Below are positions 48,013 to 60,212 of a DNA stretch of 64,000 bases, one piece after another. Position numbers and translations under genes: made by a program. Location of the stretch: the NCBI RefSeq assembly GCF_021155765.1, contig NC_060106.1, positions 19,432,031 through 19,496,030 of the forward strand, given 5' to 3'. Each line of letters starts with the position of its first letter. The stretch's first letter is position 1. This stretch comes from Diprion similis. Taxonomy: Eukaryota > Arthropoda > Insecta > Hymenoptera > Diprionidae. A model generated the notes under the pieces. It was given only the letters and a program-made list of their open reading frames with translations, had not been told where the DNA came from and made no database searches.

Positions 48013-49646
48013 GACGTAGCATAACCATAAGCCTGACGATAGATTCTAGTCTTTAACGAATATTTACACGGTTTGATCAATTTTCCATTCATGCTGTGTA
48101 GTTTTATTTACAGCTACGATATATAGTAATTTTAAAGCGATAATTACACTAGCGGAACTAGTTTTATCGTTTGTGGACGTAACTCGTTGAAACTAAACTA
48201 TTTACATAACCTCTTTACATTTACAAAGTTTGAGAAACTGATTATAATACGTCAGGAGGCACAATCCTCTGACGTATTTACACGTTTAGGTGATAATTCG
48301 AGTGAATTAGCGCTGAATTCCATCACGCGATAGATTTAATAACATTAACATGACGTACGCACACTTCATTTCTTCACAGCACGATGCGAACATCTGACGA
48401 ACTCTGACGTTTCACTGCTCATGTCTCACTCTATTCGAACCCACGTTCATACCTCTTCCCCTCCCCCCCGGCAACTGGTGGTGGAATGAATGAGCTATAA
48501 GTGGCTTACAATTAGTCACACGGACGTAGGAATGTGGAACGCAATGTTTTTGCGGTATTTAATACATGTACCACCGTCTTCACTGGTATTTCCACATAGA
48601 GATGTAGAGCAGATCAAAGAGGATGAGGGAGCAGATACTTAAAAAAATCCTCAGCGATATAACTTTGAGAGTTTAAATTCACCTGTCATACATTTTAAAA
48701 ACTTTCTTTCCAATCCGTTTTTTTTTTTTTAGCGGTTACGCGCCAAATATTCGTATTAACAAGATTTTTCAATGAAATATTTATTACATCTTTAACATTC
48801 TCCAACATACCTATATGAACATTATGTGTATGTAATGTACGCATATAATATATCTGTATATGTACAACAAATGGAAGCCACACGTCTCCCGACTTTCTTT
48901 ACAATATTGAAATATTTAACATTACATAATATCACGATGCACTAAAAAAATAATCATGTACAAAAATTATATCATCTCGTTTTACGATTATAACTTTTGA
49001 CTGGATAACATTATCATGGGCATTTATGTATATATGTAGGCGTTCCTGACACCTAGGCAATGGCTTATGGTTACAGAATGTATTTGCTTGAAATGTATAC
49101 GTTATTATAGGATAACAAACATTGTATCAGTGTACAGTATACGAATTCAATGTGGGTTCACGGAATATAATTGCAATGGGCTTTGAAAATAGTGGATATA
49201 AAACGAGATTGCAACATTTTTCTCCCATAATTCGAGTCTATGTTGCCAATTTATAAATATATTTGACACTAATTGTGACAGCATTGTGTAACTGTATATT
49301 AAAAAATAAAATATTTTTGTGCATAGGGAGTACAATCTGTATATATACAAAGAATGCAGGCGATTAATTATATTGCAAGAATTTATAATGGAAATCGAAA
49401 ATCGAGATTGTTCTGTTTCCGTTTTGGTTGTACATCGAACGATCACTTCAAAAAAGGTAATTACAAATGTCATATAGATGTAATGACATGAAATAATCAG
49501 CAAAGAATGAGACATGATATTTAAAAACATATAAGTTTCCAAGTTCTACTCGTTGAGTGTGATCGATAATAACAGGTGAAGAGGAATCGAAATTTCTAAT
49601 TTCTGAGTATGTAAGATGCACGTGTACTCAGCTATTAAACACTAAA
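48013..49646. other. REV1 upstream region and carrier 1 3' region
   Basis: No further gene recognised. The part next to REV1 is its promoter side and contains a C-rich run near 48460-48471. The part below 49646 is the 3' side of the minus-strand carrier. A 13-bp hairpin lies at 48246-48278. Confidence 0.5.
48246..48278. repeat. 13-bp inverted repeat containing TGACGTA
   Basis: AATACGTCAGGAGG pairs with CCTCTGACGTATT with one bulged base and a 6-base loop. Each arm contains a CRE half-site. It lies about 235 bp upstream of the REV1 start codon. Confidence 0.65.
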
Positions 49647-52127
49647 TTACGATAATCTAGACTTGTAGGCAGCAGTCATTTGTTCTAAGAAAATAAATGT
49701 TAGAACCGTGTGTGGTCCTAGACGAGCGTAGTACGGAAAGAAGCCTTTCCAAAGTGCCAAAGGGCCTTCATTTCGTATAACTTTACCAAGGACATCTAGC
49801 GCACCTTTGAATTCCGGCTTGCCATCCACTATCTTCATGTTTTGAATTCTTAAACATAGAAAATATTGAATAGGTTTTGTAAACAACACAAATTCATATT
49901 CATCAATATTTCAAAGTAAGTAAACTATTGTTACAAGTTCTACAAAGATTAGATAGATTTTTTACCTTGTTTTTGCTATATCGACAGGCATTGACGCGGC
50001 TGTTGTAACGAGTCCAGAAATCATTGAACTAGCAAAATGAAGCGTAATATTTTCTTGGAAGTAGCCTGCAAAGAGTAGTAGAATAATCAATCTATATTCA
50101 ATTTATAATGGGAAAAAAATAAAAATATTTGAAAAGCATAAAGAAATTTGAGAAGTATTATATAATGAAAAAATCGGACCAACTAAAAATAACGCTTCAG
50201 ATAGTTAACAAGTAGAAGACAAAACTAAAATTAGATTACCTGAACGTTGCATTCAGCAGACACAATATACTTAAGGTCAAATACTAGTTGAGATAAGTTA
50301 ATTGATTATGTAAACTTAAGTTCCACACCTTTGTCAATACAAACATAAATATTGAACCAAACTGCTAAATATCAACACAAAGTGTAAAGATGTATATTTA
50401 TTTGCAATGATAGCAAGATCTTTTACCAGTGTCTAGTAAAGCCTGTTTGGCTTGTGAATATGATGCCAGTTGAGCTGCATTTACAACCATAGCTCTCCCC
50501 ATTGTTGGAATAGCTCCACGCCATAAAGTGAGAATACCTTCGTCTCTGGTTATCCGAAACAGAGCATGGAAGACGTTTTTGTAGTTACGTCTCTCAGCTA
50601 ATGAAAATTTAAAATAGTAAAATAATTATAAATATTACCTCAAAAAAGTACCTCAGAAATATATTTAGATTACTCTTTTCAACACATATTCCAGTATTAC
50701 AATCTGAGTGAGGTGCAGTATGAACAATTCTAAATCTGTTTCAGGTGATATGATATCAGCAAAGTGATCTTGAACTTGAAACAGCATTTTGAATCATAGC
50801 CTGGGAATCGTTGGTAAAGAATTACCTAATGGTAACCTTCCGTCGGCGGTCATCCTGATTAAAGCTACTTCTGCAGGTGTTCCAACAAAGGCACCTACGC
50901 ATCCAGCAGTCATACCCAATGCAGCTTTTGTAACAAAATTTGGTTGGCCATCTTTTCTACAATAGAAAAATATTTTTGCTGAGTTAAAAGTCAAACTTTG
51001 TGTCAATGAAAATAATAATATTCTCACATGATTCGCTTTGATACAATTATATTTCAATTTGAATACTGAAAAACAGAAAGCTAAGGCATGAACTACTATA
51101 CTAAAAATAGTTTGCGAAGTAAAATGTTGAAAGAAAAGTAATTGAAATATAGAAAAAACAAGTAGAGCCTAGAACAGCTAATTATCGTTAAAAAATTCAT
51201 TGCAAGTTCTGAGAAAGTGTTTTGTCATTGAGCATAGGCAACTATTCTTCTATATCTTTTACTCTCATGATCAATCGGGCTAGATATCTTTTATCATGTA
51301 ACGTTAATCTGTCAAGCTTTAATCTCCACACTTACGAAGCTAATTCAAACAGCCATGTGTATATACCAAGCCTCGTAGTGGTATAAGTGGCCTGTCTCAT
51401 TAAGCCAGCAGACAAGCCTGCATAGAACGAGAAAAAGCCTTCGTTCTTTATAATTCCAGTCACAATTGACATCGTGGAAACCTTTGTGCCGCTTAGCTGC
51501 ATACGATTTTTAATCAGGTCTAGTGGCTGCACAAAACACGTGGCACCCATTCTGAAATATGAAAATATTACTTAATTTTGTTGATGAGCACTCAATTATT
51601 GTATGAAAATTCAATTACATAATTTAAAAAATAAAAATAAATAGTATTTGAATAACAGATAAAAAGAATAACGTTTTTAATTTTCATAAATATTACGTAA
51701 AAACTGAACACATAAATATATGATTTTTGTTCTGTCCTTGAAAAAAAAAAAAAAAAAAAAGAGTACTGGTTTAACAGTAGTTTTTTAACATATTTTCTTT
51801 AGTTCTATCCTGTCAATTTGAGATTAAAAAGTTCTTGCCACAGTATTATCAACATAATTGCGTTGATTGAAGCAAAAAATGTTTGTTAGAACATTGTGTA
51901 ACATAGAACAGCCGTATCTGTAGCATTTTGAATACATATTACGTATGAAAAGTTACGAAATCGTCCGAGCACGATTTGATGTTTGTTACACGTCACGATA
52001 AAACGAAAGAAGAAGATAAGCTAGGAAGTAAACGGAAGAAGCAAAAAAAAAAATGAATAAAATCTAACCCAGAAACACCACCGATTAGGAACTTTATTCC
52101 ATTCGGTATGGTCTTCTGATCGCCCAT
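49647..52127 (-). CDS. SLC25A11: Mitochondrial 2-oxoglutarate/malate carrier (paralogue 1)
   Basis: An inner-membrane antiporter exchanging 2-oxoglutarate for malate, part of the malate-aspartate shuttle. Minus-strand exons: 52127-52069, 51551-51336, 50956-50826, 50597-50427, 50065-49966 and 49848-49647, giving 292 aa with all phases consistent. The three carrier repeats carry their signatures: QPLDLIKNR, TPAEVALIR and MPVDIAKTR. SLC25A11-specific stretches include SAGLMRQATYTTTRLGIYTWL, GAFVGTPAEVALIRMTADGR, PTMGRAMVVNAAQLASYSQAK and the end ARLGPHTVLTFIFLEQM. It is the most conserved of the three copies in this window and probably the housekeeping one. The donor after exon 1 (GTTAGA) is non-consensus but gives the expected GGVSGMGAT join. 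The start codon MGDQKTIPNG is the only ATG before the first helix; the protein lacks the longer N-terminus of vertebrate forms. Confidence 0.94.
51741..51760 (+). repeat. Poly(A) run of 20 in intron 1 of carrier 1
   Basis: Twenty uninterrupted A residues. No retroposed body is recognised next to it. Confidence 0.9.
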
Positions 52128-52541
52128 ATTGATGTGTGCGGTGAAGTATCTTGGTTTAAAAAAGCGAAAATACGCTCGATGGGCACTGTGTATGTCAATT
52201 TGACGTCGGTGGGCAAGACGGAGACAGTCCAAAGGGCCGAGACTCTCACAATCAGGTGCACGGAATTTCTTGTGGGGAAATATATTCGACGTGTGAATGT
52301 GTGGGTATATGGCAGGGCTGTGAAAACGTAGTCTTGACTTTCGAACACACTTAGAAGTTGGAACTACCGGCTGGCTGGCTACAAAGCCCGCCCACAACTA
52401 CTTGCTCGGTAACCAACAGCACGCGGCTTGCCCACTGAAGTTACGCACACATGCTCCGGCCGATGTAGAAATATGGAATTCCGACCGCAGAGTGGCGCCA
52501 GCTTGTCAATACTTTGAGAACTAAAAAAAAAAAAAAACAAC

Positions 52542-53125
52542 TACAGTCGACTCTCGTTAATTCAAACCTGCGATAATTCGAACCTCTCTATAATTCAAAG
52601 TTATCACGAGTTCCCTAGAAAATCTCTTGATATTTCGAACCAAATAAATACATTTTTATGCACTCGGTAATTCGAACGAAAAAAATCATTGTTAGGTAAC
52701 AAAACTACGCGTTAATACGAACTCATCGGCGTCAAACACTTGATAATTCGAAGTTGCAGAGAGAAAGAGACAGAAGGATTGTTTTTGTTATGATTAGTTC
52801 GACACACAGTTTCGCACGAATTGTTGTTCTTGAAAAACGTTATTGAGCAGTCTGAGCAGCAGCAATGTGCTTTGAAACAAACAAATATAACGAAGTTCTT
52901 TCCAAATATTAATTAATTCCCATTATGAATATGTACACGTATCTGCTAAACTTTTGTCATTGTTTAAGAATAGCAGTTAATAAATAATAATTGATCAACA
53001 CTCAATAATTAGAAGTTTTATTTATTTTCTCTCAAAAATTTCGAACGATTTGATATTTCGAACACTCGATAATTCGTAATATTTTAAGAGTCCCTCGAGT
53101 TTCGAATTAACGAGAGTCGACTGTA
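52542..53125 (+). mobile_element. Internally deleted Tigger/pogo (Tc1-mariner) element
   Basis: The 580-bp element (52544-53123) begins CAGTCGACTCTCGTTAATTC and ends with its exact reverse complement. It is flanked by TA on both sides (52542-52543 and 53124-53125), the Tc1/mariner target duplication. Subterminal sequence is filled with ATTCGAAC-type words on both sides, as in Tigger elements. Inside, a plus-strand frame ending at 52914-52916 reads IEQSEQQQCALKQTNITKFF, which resembles the C-terminal tail of Tigger transposases. Most of the transposase gene is missing, so this is a non-autonomous deletion derivative. It lies between the carrier 1 promoter and IQCH. Confidence 0.85.
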
Positions 53126-54647
53126 CCAATTTGAAACGTTCTATTTGCAACGGCGCTCATGACTACATGCTTAAACGGCTTGAACTTAATCGACATGAAC
53201 CTTAGAGCATGCGGTACATGGAGGGAGCCTTTTGGGCGTACAGGGGGAAGACAGAGAGGGAAATAGCAACATGCATCTAAATTTAGTCGATGATAAGCAC
53301 CTGATTAAAATTTTGCATCATATTTTGAAAAGTATATGTTGCTTTCATTAGAGTATATATTGTGTACGGTAATTACGTGTATAATTATTATTGTATATCG
53401 TATACTATATGTTATGAATATTTCAATTTTCAGACTTAAGAATTCATGACAATTGTAACAATAAAGGATAATTTTTGTTCGGAAGAAAATTTGCTTTACG
53501 AATTTGGTATTTGGATCGAATTTTTGGGATTTTGGGCTTAAAGCAAACATTGATGTTCTAATGCATTGAATGTGACAAAAAAATGATAGTTTTATTCATA
53601 CAATGGCTCTTTGACTATAGTTTATTAAACTGTACACTTAACTTAGTACCTTATTTTACTTATCTTGACACTAACTAAGCACTTAGAATAATTATATTAT
53701 TAGTACTTATGTTTAAACAAAACCTAATATCAACGATAATTAAGAATAGACATGACTACTGAATTACTGGTTAGCACTTGTATTATGTAATATACTTATT
53801 CATGATTGAAAAGAATGTATGTCGTGTATCGCTGGTAATCTGTGTCATATCAAATATTTGTGTGAACCTGATTCCAAAAGGAATGTAAACAGTACCCATA
53901 CTTATCCCATACAATATCTAATATCACTTCGTTGTGAAAATTGACGCTCGAACCATTTGGTTTGTCACGTTCTATTTTGCAAATGCAACATTTCAGAACC
54001 ATGCTGAAATTTGATTACGTTTATATCATTTTAACACTGCACACTTCGAACTACTTAAGCATGATCAACGGAGGAAACTAGAATTTCAATACGCTATGCA
54101 GGTTGTTCGAGAATGAATTGTACAATCGAAAGTATCTACGAAGGTTCGGACTTTCTGAAACTAATTTTAGCCGATTGTCCTTCAATTGTGCCATAACCTA
54201 CTTTTTTGGTTATGTACTTGAATAGTTAATGAAAAAATAATTAGGTGATATTTTTTATTTTTCTGAATACACAAAAATAATAGCTGATGCGATAGATTGA
54301 AAACAACGAATTTATGACGTCACCGATGCTAAGAAATGGGATCTATTCAGTTATCCATTATTAGCCATTACAACTTTTAACTAAGAAGGAAATTTATTCC
54401 AAAATACATTTTTGATTAAGAGATATTATTGAGTATGAGAGATGTATTAAAAAAAAAATTCGATTAAAGGTCATGACACAAAAAAAGACGTATTGAATTT
54501 ATTTCCCTAGTTTATTTACCCCTAGTCTACATGCATAGACTTCACGTTTCACAAACGTAATGTGCATGCACTTGTAGTAACGTATTTAATCTACTGCAAG
54601 TGGTATTTCTGCTGCTTACCGGAACTTGTTCATTGTTTTATATTGCG
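53126..54647. other. Intergenic region upstream of IQCH
   Basis: AT-rich DNA of about 1.5 kb with no recognised gene or repeat. Confidence 0.5.
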
Positions 54648-54658
54648 TTTATAAAAGG
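54648..54658 (+). promoter_or_regulatory. TATA box of IQCH
   Basis: TTTATAAAAGG lies about 190 bp before the IQCH start codon, so transcription would begin near 54685. It is a strong match and correctly placed, but not tested. Confidence 0.55.
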
Positions 54659-54842
54659 CCAAAGTTCATGGCTATCAGCAACATAACAACTGCAGAATGC
54701 ATTTGTTCGCTCGGTGAAAATGTTTAACCTACTTTACCCGTAACACCGTGTTTGCAAATACACAATTTCGAATTACAGTTATCTTTTCATTTCCCTCATT
54801 ATTTACCGAGTTTTGAGACTGTGCATTTAAAATCTGTACAAG

Positions 54843-57800
54843 ATGTTCCGAGATCACGATTGTATCGATGTAACTGAGTTGGAAACGAACGCGGTAGAAA
54901 TGATGCTGCAGGTTCTGAAGATGTTAGATACAGAATTCGTATCATCCAAACAGAACGCGATGGAGCAATGCAAAAAAATGCGCGAGGAATACGAAAAGAG
55001 GTAAGTCGCTTGCTCCGTTTGCATAAGTTTGGATCATCCGGCTCGGGGGTGAAAAAGTTATCAAAAAACAGCTTCTGTTTAATCGTATAAGATTAAATTC
55101 TCCCCACTTCGCTATAGATGTGAACTTGGCGAGCCGAACACGATGGTTTACAACACCATCCGGAGTATTTATCAGGAAATAATAAACGATCTTACGGAGA
55201 TACAGAAATTGTGTGCAGAATACAAAATCCGCTCACAATTAGACTTGGGTAAGGAGTCAGATCTGCGTCAGAAATCGGTCGGGTACAAGGAGTATATCGA
55301 AGATCTAAAGAAAATTGGTAAATGCTGGAAACCGCCTGATGAAGATGAGGAGGAGAAATCGATTGGAGAACATAAAACTTACCAAGCATGTAATTGCCAG
55401 TGGACCAACGTCCCGGAATCCGAATTGGAACCCACTCAGGATATTTTGAAGAGACCAATCAAACCACGAAGAACGGCTTTCGATCTAAGCGATTTGAGAT
55501 TCAAACAGGAATTAGCGGTACTTCGAACGAGACTGTTCATCCTGCCCGAGATAATTCCAAAACGAAGGTAAAGTTGACGATAAGACGCGAAATGTTAGAC
55601 ACATTTCGTTATTTAAATCTCGTTATAATTCACCTGCTGCAGAAAGATGAGTGGATTCGACCGAGCTTCTTCGCTGTTGGCGGAAATCAAGTCGATTGGT
55701 AGTAAGATAGAGTTCAAGGATTTCATGGAGGAATGGGCGTCGTGCACAGTAGCGAGTGTTGAAGAGGAAGCGGCGAAGATAGGAAGTTTAAAATTCGTCG
55801 ACGGTCAATTTACGCCCTGCGAATTATGGAAGAAGCTTCTCGACGTAAGCGGCAATCAACTCAGATCAAAATGGCTGCTGGTAGTCTGTCCACAGATTGA
55901 AGCTAGGCTAAAAAAGCATATCGTGCCCTTGGCTCACTTCAGTCCCAAAAAAGTCTTTGCTATGCTTTCTCGGATCCCGGAAAACGGATCGAAGTACACT
56001 CTATCAAAGGAGGAGTTGATCCACATGCTTGACGACAAATCGGACGTAGCCGAATGGCTCTACGGATGGAAAGTCCAGTTCAAACTACTCGGCGGAATCC
56101 AGATCGCCGCCACAACGATACAACGATACTGGAGAGGCTATGCGGTGAATGAACACGAAAATATTCAGCGACGTGAAAATCGAGTAAACGTGTTGATTTC
56201 AAACCGCAGGTTCGGAGAGACGTCCGTGAATCCGACTGCAGGTACATAGCAGCAAGTATAATCTGGATGGCTTGGTTGTTCATGAAAAAGCGGCGCGAAA
56301 TGCACGCACACTACCTTACAAAGATGCTGGTGACTGTGAGCGCGACTGAAGAGCTCAACGCGAAACTGGCTGCTAACTATTACGAAATAGTGAAAGAGGC
56401 ACACGTGGTAATCCACTTGCCATCCATCGGTCATCCGCCGGACGTAAGAAACTCCATATCGCCGCCGATATTCCGCATCTACCAGAACATCCTAGCGCTG
56501 AAGATGTCGTTTTTGAAAAACCGTCACGCCGAGGTGATTTACATTCTACCCGTGGAGCCCTCGGACAGTCTTCTCCGAATGTATTTCGACATACTAGAAT
56601 CCGTTAGGCCAAACGAAGGTATACAGAACCGCGTGACTTTCCTCGCGTTGTCAATGAGGCGGGCCTTCGCTCAGTGCTCGTTTAATACCGCGAGGACTTT
56701 GTACTACTCGGGCGATACCATGGCAGCTTTGAAGCAGGCGATCGCTGGAAAACCTGCCTACCTTTTGCCCTGGGTCATGGACGAGTGCGACGTATGGACC
56801 GCTGGCACGCTCAGCGTGCCTTGGCTGGGTTCATCCATGAGCCTCCAGTCACGGTTGTTGAACAAATCTGCAAACGCCGAGCTCTTCACGAGTTTAGGCA
56901 TCGATCAGCCGCCGTACAGTCCGTTCGTAAAGGATTACGGGACCCTCTGCACAAAGTTGGCGAATCTGATCTGCATGCACAGCGAGGTGTGCTTGTGGCT
57001 GATAAAGCTGAACGTTGGTATCGATGGAAATCAGACGGGAGCTTTTTTGATCAACAATATAAGTGTGCCGTTCATGCTCGATCTCAGAAAAGAGAGAATG
57101 AGTTGCGGCGAAGCCTGGACCACGACTGAGCAGCTGAGGAAACCCTACCTCGATCTACTTCTCGAACAACTGCCGAAGGTCGTTTTCACGTTGACCAGAT
57201 TGGCGCCGAACTACAAATGCTGGAAAGACTTTTACGCCAGTTTGACCAAACACGGATGTCTCCTTCAAGCTGTTCCTGACAAAAAGACCTACTCCATCCT
57301 CAGCGCTGCCATCTTTATTCCGGGACTCGAGTCTGGTCGAAAACCTGTTTGGATTGGAACCGCGGATCAAATGCACTTAGGTTAATTGACAATTATTTTT
57401 TGCCCAATTTCTATGGATTTTAAACTAGTATCAGTCTTTCTTCCGCAGAAACTCAGTTCACGGCCTTCGGTTTCATGATACCGCAGACTTCTTTTCCCCA
57501 CGAACAAATTCAAACGGTCGTCACGACTCTCGCCGAAGCGTTGCAAGAAATGGGGTACTTTGGATACGCGAGTTTCGATCTATTTTGCTTCGTTCAAAAG
57601 TTCGACGATGTTCCTGTGGCTCTGATCCTTGACCTCGATGCTTATTACGGGAAGGTTCACAACTTTCTGGACTGGTTCTCCTTCACGATTAACGGAAAGT
57701 ATGATCCCGAGAAAAATGTCTTCCAAAGCGACGTTAACTTGTCCCCTCAGACTCGGAAGACGTTTCGACATCCACAGTCGCGAATTGTTCGCTGGGATGA

Positions 57801-58262
57801 AACGAAGGAAAGATTTGGTATCGCCATGGGACGGCTTCATCACACTGAACTTTATCGCCATCGGTGGCCGAAATTATACTACTTTTGCAAAAAGTGCAAG
57901 GTACGCGCTATTCGACCTTTTGCACTGCCGTTATCTTCTTCCTTTACCACAAATTTGTTAGCTTCAGAGACAAGTCCCTCTTCCAGATCACCTACGACGC
58001 GAAAACGAGAGTTGGGTCCCACGTTCTATTCCACGATGGAGAAAGTCGCGCTCACGTAATGATGAGCAATTGTAACGTCACGATGAAACAGTGTCTGGAA
58101 ATGGTCACAGCGAACTTGAAGAACTTAAGTCAGGCATTGACCATCAAGTACAAAGGTGTTGCCGAGACTAACATAAGTGCGGCGGCTTCGTATCTAGCAA
58201 AATTAACTGCCACTTATCGACCGATGCACAAAGAAATATGTAATCGGTCAAAAATAAATTAA
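54843..58262 (+). CDS. IQCH: IQ domain-containing protein H (IQCH)
   Basis: Exons 54843-55000, 55118-55567, 55643-56144, 56210-57380, 57449-57893 and 57968-58262 join in phase to 1006 aa (human IQCH about 1027). The N-terminal part (exons 1-2) is charged and helical. Exon 3 ends inside an IQ calmodulin-binding motif that is completed only across the 65-bp intron: I362, Q363, R367, G368 and R372 (IQRYWRGYAVRR). The long exon 4 and exons 5-6 form the conserved ATP-grasp-like C-terminal half (VIYILPVEPSD, WMDECDVW-like and ALILDLDAYYGKVHNFLDWF segments), ending ITYDAKTRVGSHVLFHDG. The donor of exon 5 (GTGCAA, after the second A of a Lys codon) is weak; the stronger-looking GTACGC six bases later breaks the frame. 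In mammals IQCH is testis-enriched; here the function is inferred by homology only. A TATA box lies upstream, and carrier 2 starts 187 bp after the stop. Confidence 0.85.
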
Positions 58263-58448
58263 CACATTTGCAAAACTGCATTTGGCATTACTGTAATGTA
58301 AAATTTTATACTCGATGCCTTACCAGCTACTACAAGTATTGAAAAAACAGATGAAATTTACTTCGGTATTTCGTAACGTCAGAAACCGGCGCTGCGTCAG
58401 GCAATTTTCGATTGCTGTGTCAGTAGAAAGGTCATTCTATAAACCAAT

Positions 58449-59912
58449 ATGTCGACAGATGAAAAATCACCTTTGGTCAGACACCAGGTACCAATCTACG
58501 TAAAATTCGGTATTGGAGGTTTGGCTGGGTGAGTGGAAGGCAAAAGGAAAGCTCGAAGTCTGATTGTTTACTTCTAATTTATTTCTTTACGAAAAAAGAT
58601 TTATTTAAAGATTTAAGCATCACGGTTCGTTAAATTCATCACCTCAAGCTGCTCTTCATTGTTTTATTGAAAAATCAAGGAATCAATTAATCACTTTGGC
58701 TCTGAGGCTAGACTGGATAATCTGGGGTAACCTTATTCCCACCATCGTGCAATTATGAAATATGACATTTGCATGATGTACAAGATAGTGTGACAGGCCA
58801 AGCCCTGACACATCCAATGGATGTCCTAAAGGTTCGAATGCAAGTCTATAAGTCTGATCTATTGACCACGATGAAGCAAACTACCAGAGCGCAAGGCGTT
58901 CTTGGACTTTACACAGGATTGTCAGCATCTCTTTTGAGACAGATCACTTACACCACCACGAGGCTTGGCATTTTCAATACCATGTCAGAAATATGCGAGT
59001 AAGTGAAGCTTGTAACGATCGCCTTTTGAATCGATCAACAGTTGCACTTTCACTTTCCTTCCAGAAAACACTTTGGGCGCCTCAATTACCCGACTCTAAT
59101 ATCCGTGGGGATGTTAGCCGGAATGATTGCCGCTCTGGTTGGAACACCCACGGACGTTGTGATGGTTCGGATGATCGCAGACGTTGGAGTGCCACTTGGT
59201 TGTTACGACATCGAATTCCACCTTGCACGGTCCAAATAATTTAATCCACCGATAAATATTCTCACAACTATCGAGATGACATTCGTATTTGCCCAGAGAA
59301 ACGTCGGAGCTACAAACACGCGATTGATGGACTGTTCAGAATCGTAAAAGAGGAAGGAATTCATACTCTCTGGACCGGAGCAATGGCAACGGTTTGCAGA
59401 GCTGCGATTGCTAATGGGGCTCAATTGGGAACGTACTCAAGGTCGAAGACGATGCTCAAGGACACTGGTGAGCCGGAATTCGAATGGTATTCAGACCTCT
59501 CAAGTACTCCTCATTGCGTGCTTGACTACTGCAGCTTTTTTGTTTTCAAAAGGACACTTTGAGGATGGTCTTCCAATGCAATTCGTCGCTGGACTCATTT
59601 CCGGCTTGGTAGCAGGGACAGCTTCGTTACCGATGGACATCGCGAAGACGAGGTTGGTGTTTACTGTTTGTCAATAATAAGAAAAACTACTGAAACATCC
59701 TACGCACGTTACATAGAATTCAAAATTGGAAGGAGTCCGACAAACCCCCGGGCACTGGAAAAATGCTTCTCACGATCTACAGATCCGAAGGCCTCCTATC
59801 TCTCTGGCGTGGATTTCTTCCTTATTATGCAAGACTGGCTCCGAATACCGTTATCACCATGGTCACTATGGACCAATTGACTAGATTCTACTTGATGTAT
59901 TTCCAGAGTTGA
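58449..59912 (+). CDS. Mitochondrial carrier, SLC25A11-like paralogue 2
   Basis: Exons 58449-58528, 58789-58998, 59065-59198, 59297-59467, 59553-59652 and 59717-59912 give 296 aa with no stop. The three signatures are HPMDVLKVR, TPTDVVMVR and LPMDIAKTR, and the family stretch LLRQITYTTTRLGIF is kept. Intron positions and phases equal those of paralogue 1, and exons 4 and 5 have identical lengths (171 and 100 bp). It is the most diverged copy: the conserved ADGRLP of the second repeat has become ADVGVP, and RAMVVNAAQLASYSQAK has become RAAIANGAQLGTYSRSK. Two donors are non-consensus (GTTGTT after exon 3 and GTTGGT after exon 5). Reading through the first instead would end the protein 14 codons later, so mis-splicing or incipient decay is possible. 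The gene starts close behind IQCH and is convergent with paralogue 3. The substrate may differ from 2-oxoglutarate; no firm call. Confidence 0.82.
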
Positions 59913-60212
59913 ATCTGTCTTCCTTGACTTAAGATTATGTGAATATATTACATATACCGTTTTACCAATCCTGTATCTTGTTTACATTGATTTCCTCCAC
60001 TGATATCATCGCGGAAGTATGGAACGAAGTATCAATTTAAGGAGGTGAAACGATTTTTCTTGTTTCTTATACGCATGTGTAAGCAAAACGCAAAAACAAG
60101 TAGGTACAAGTTGAATATAAGTATGTATACTATATATGTGCTTGAACATAAGAAGGGTTAAGGTTCATGTTTAGCATTGAAAAGCTATTCAATTGCACGC
60201 GAAAGAAACATT

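Noticed and set aside
59042-59239. Truncated carrier ending at the in-frame stop after exon 3
   Set aside because: The downstream exons are intact, in phase and homologous to the other carriers, so a spliced full-length gene is the better reading.
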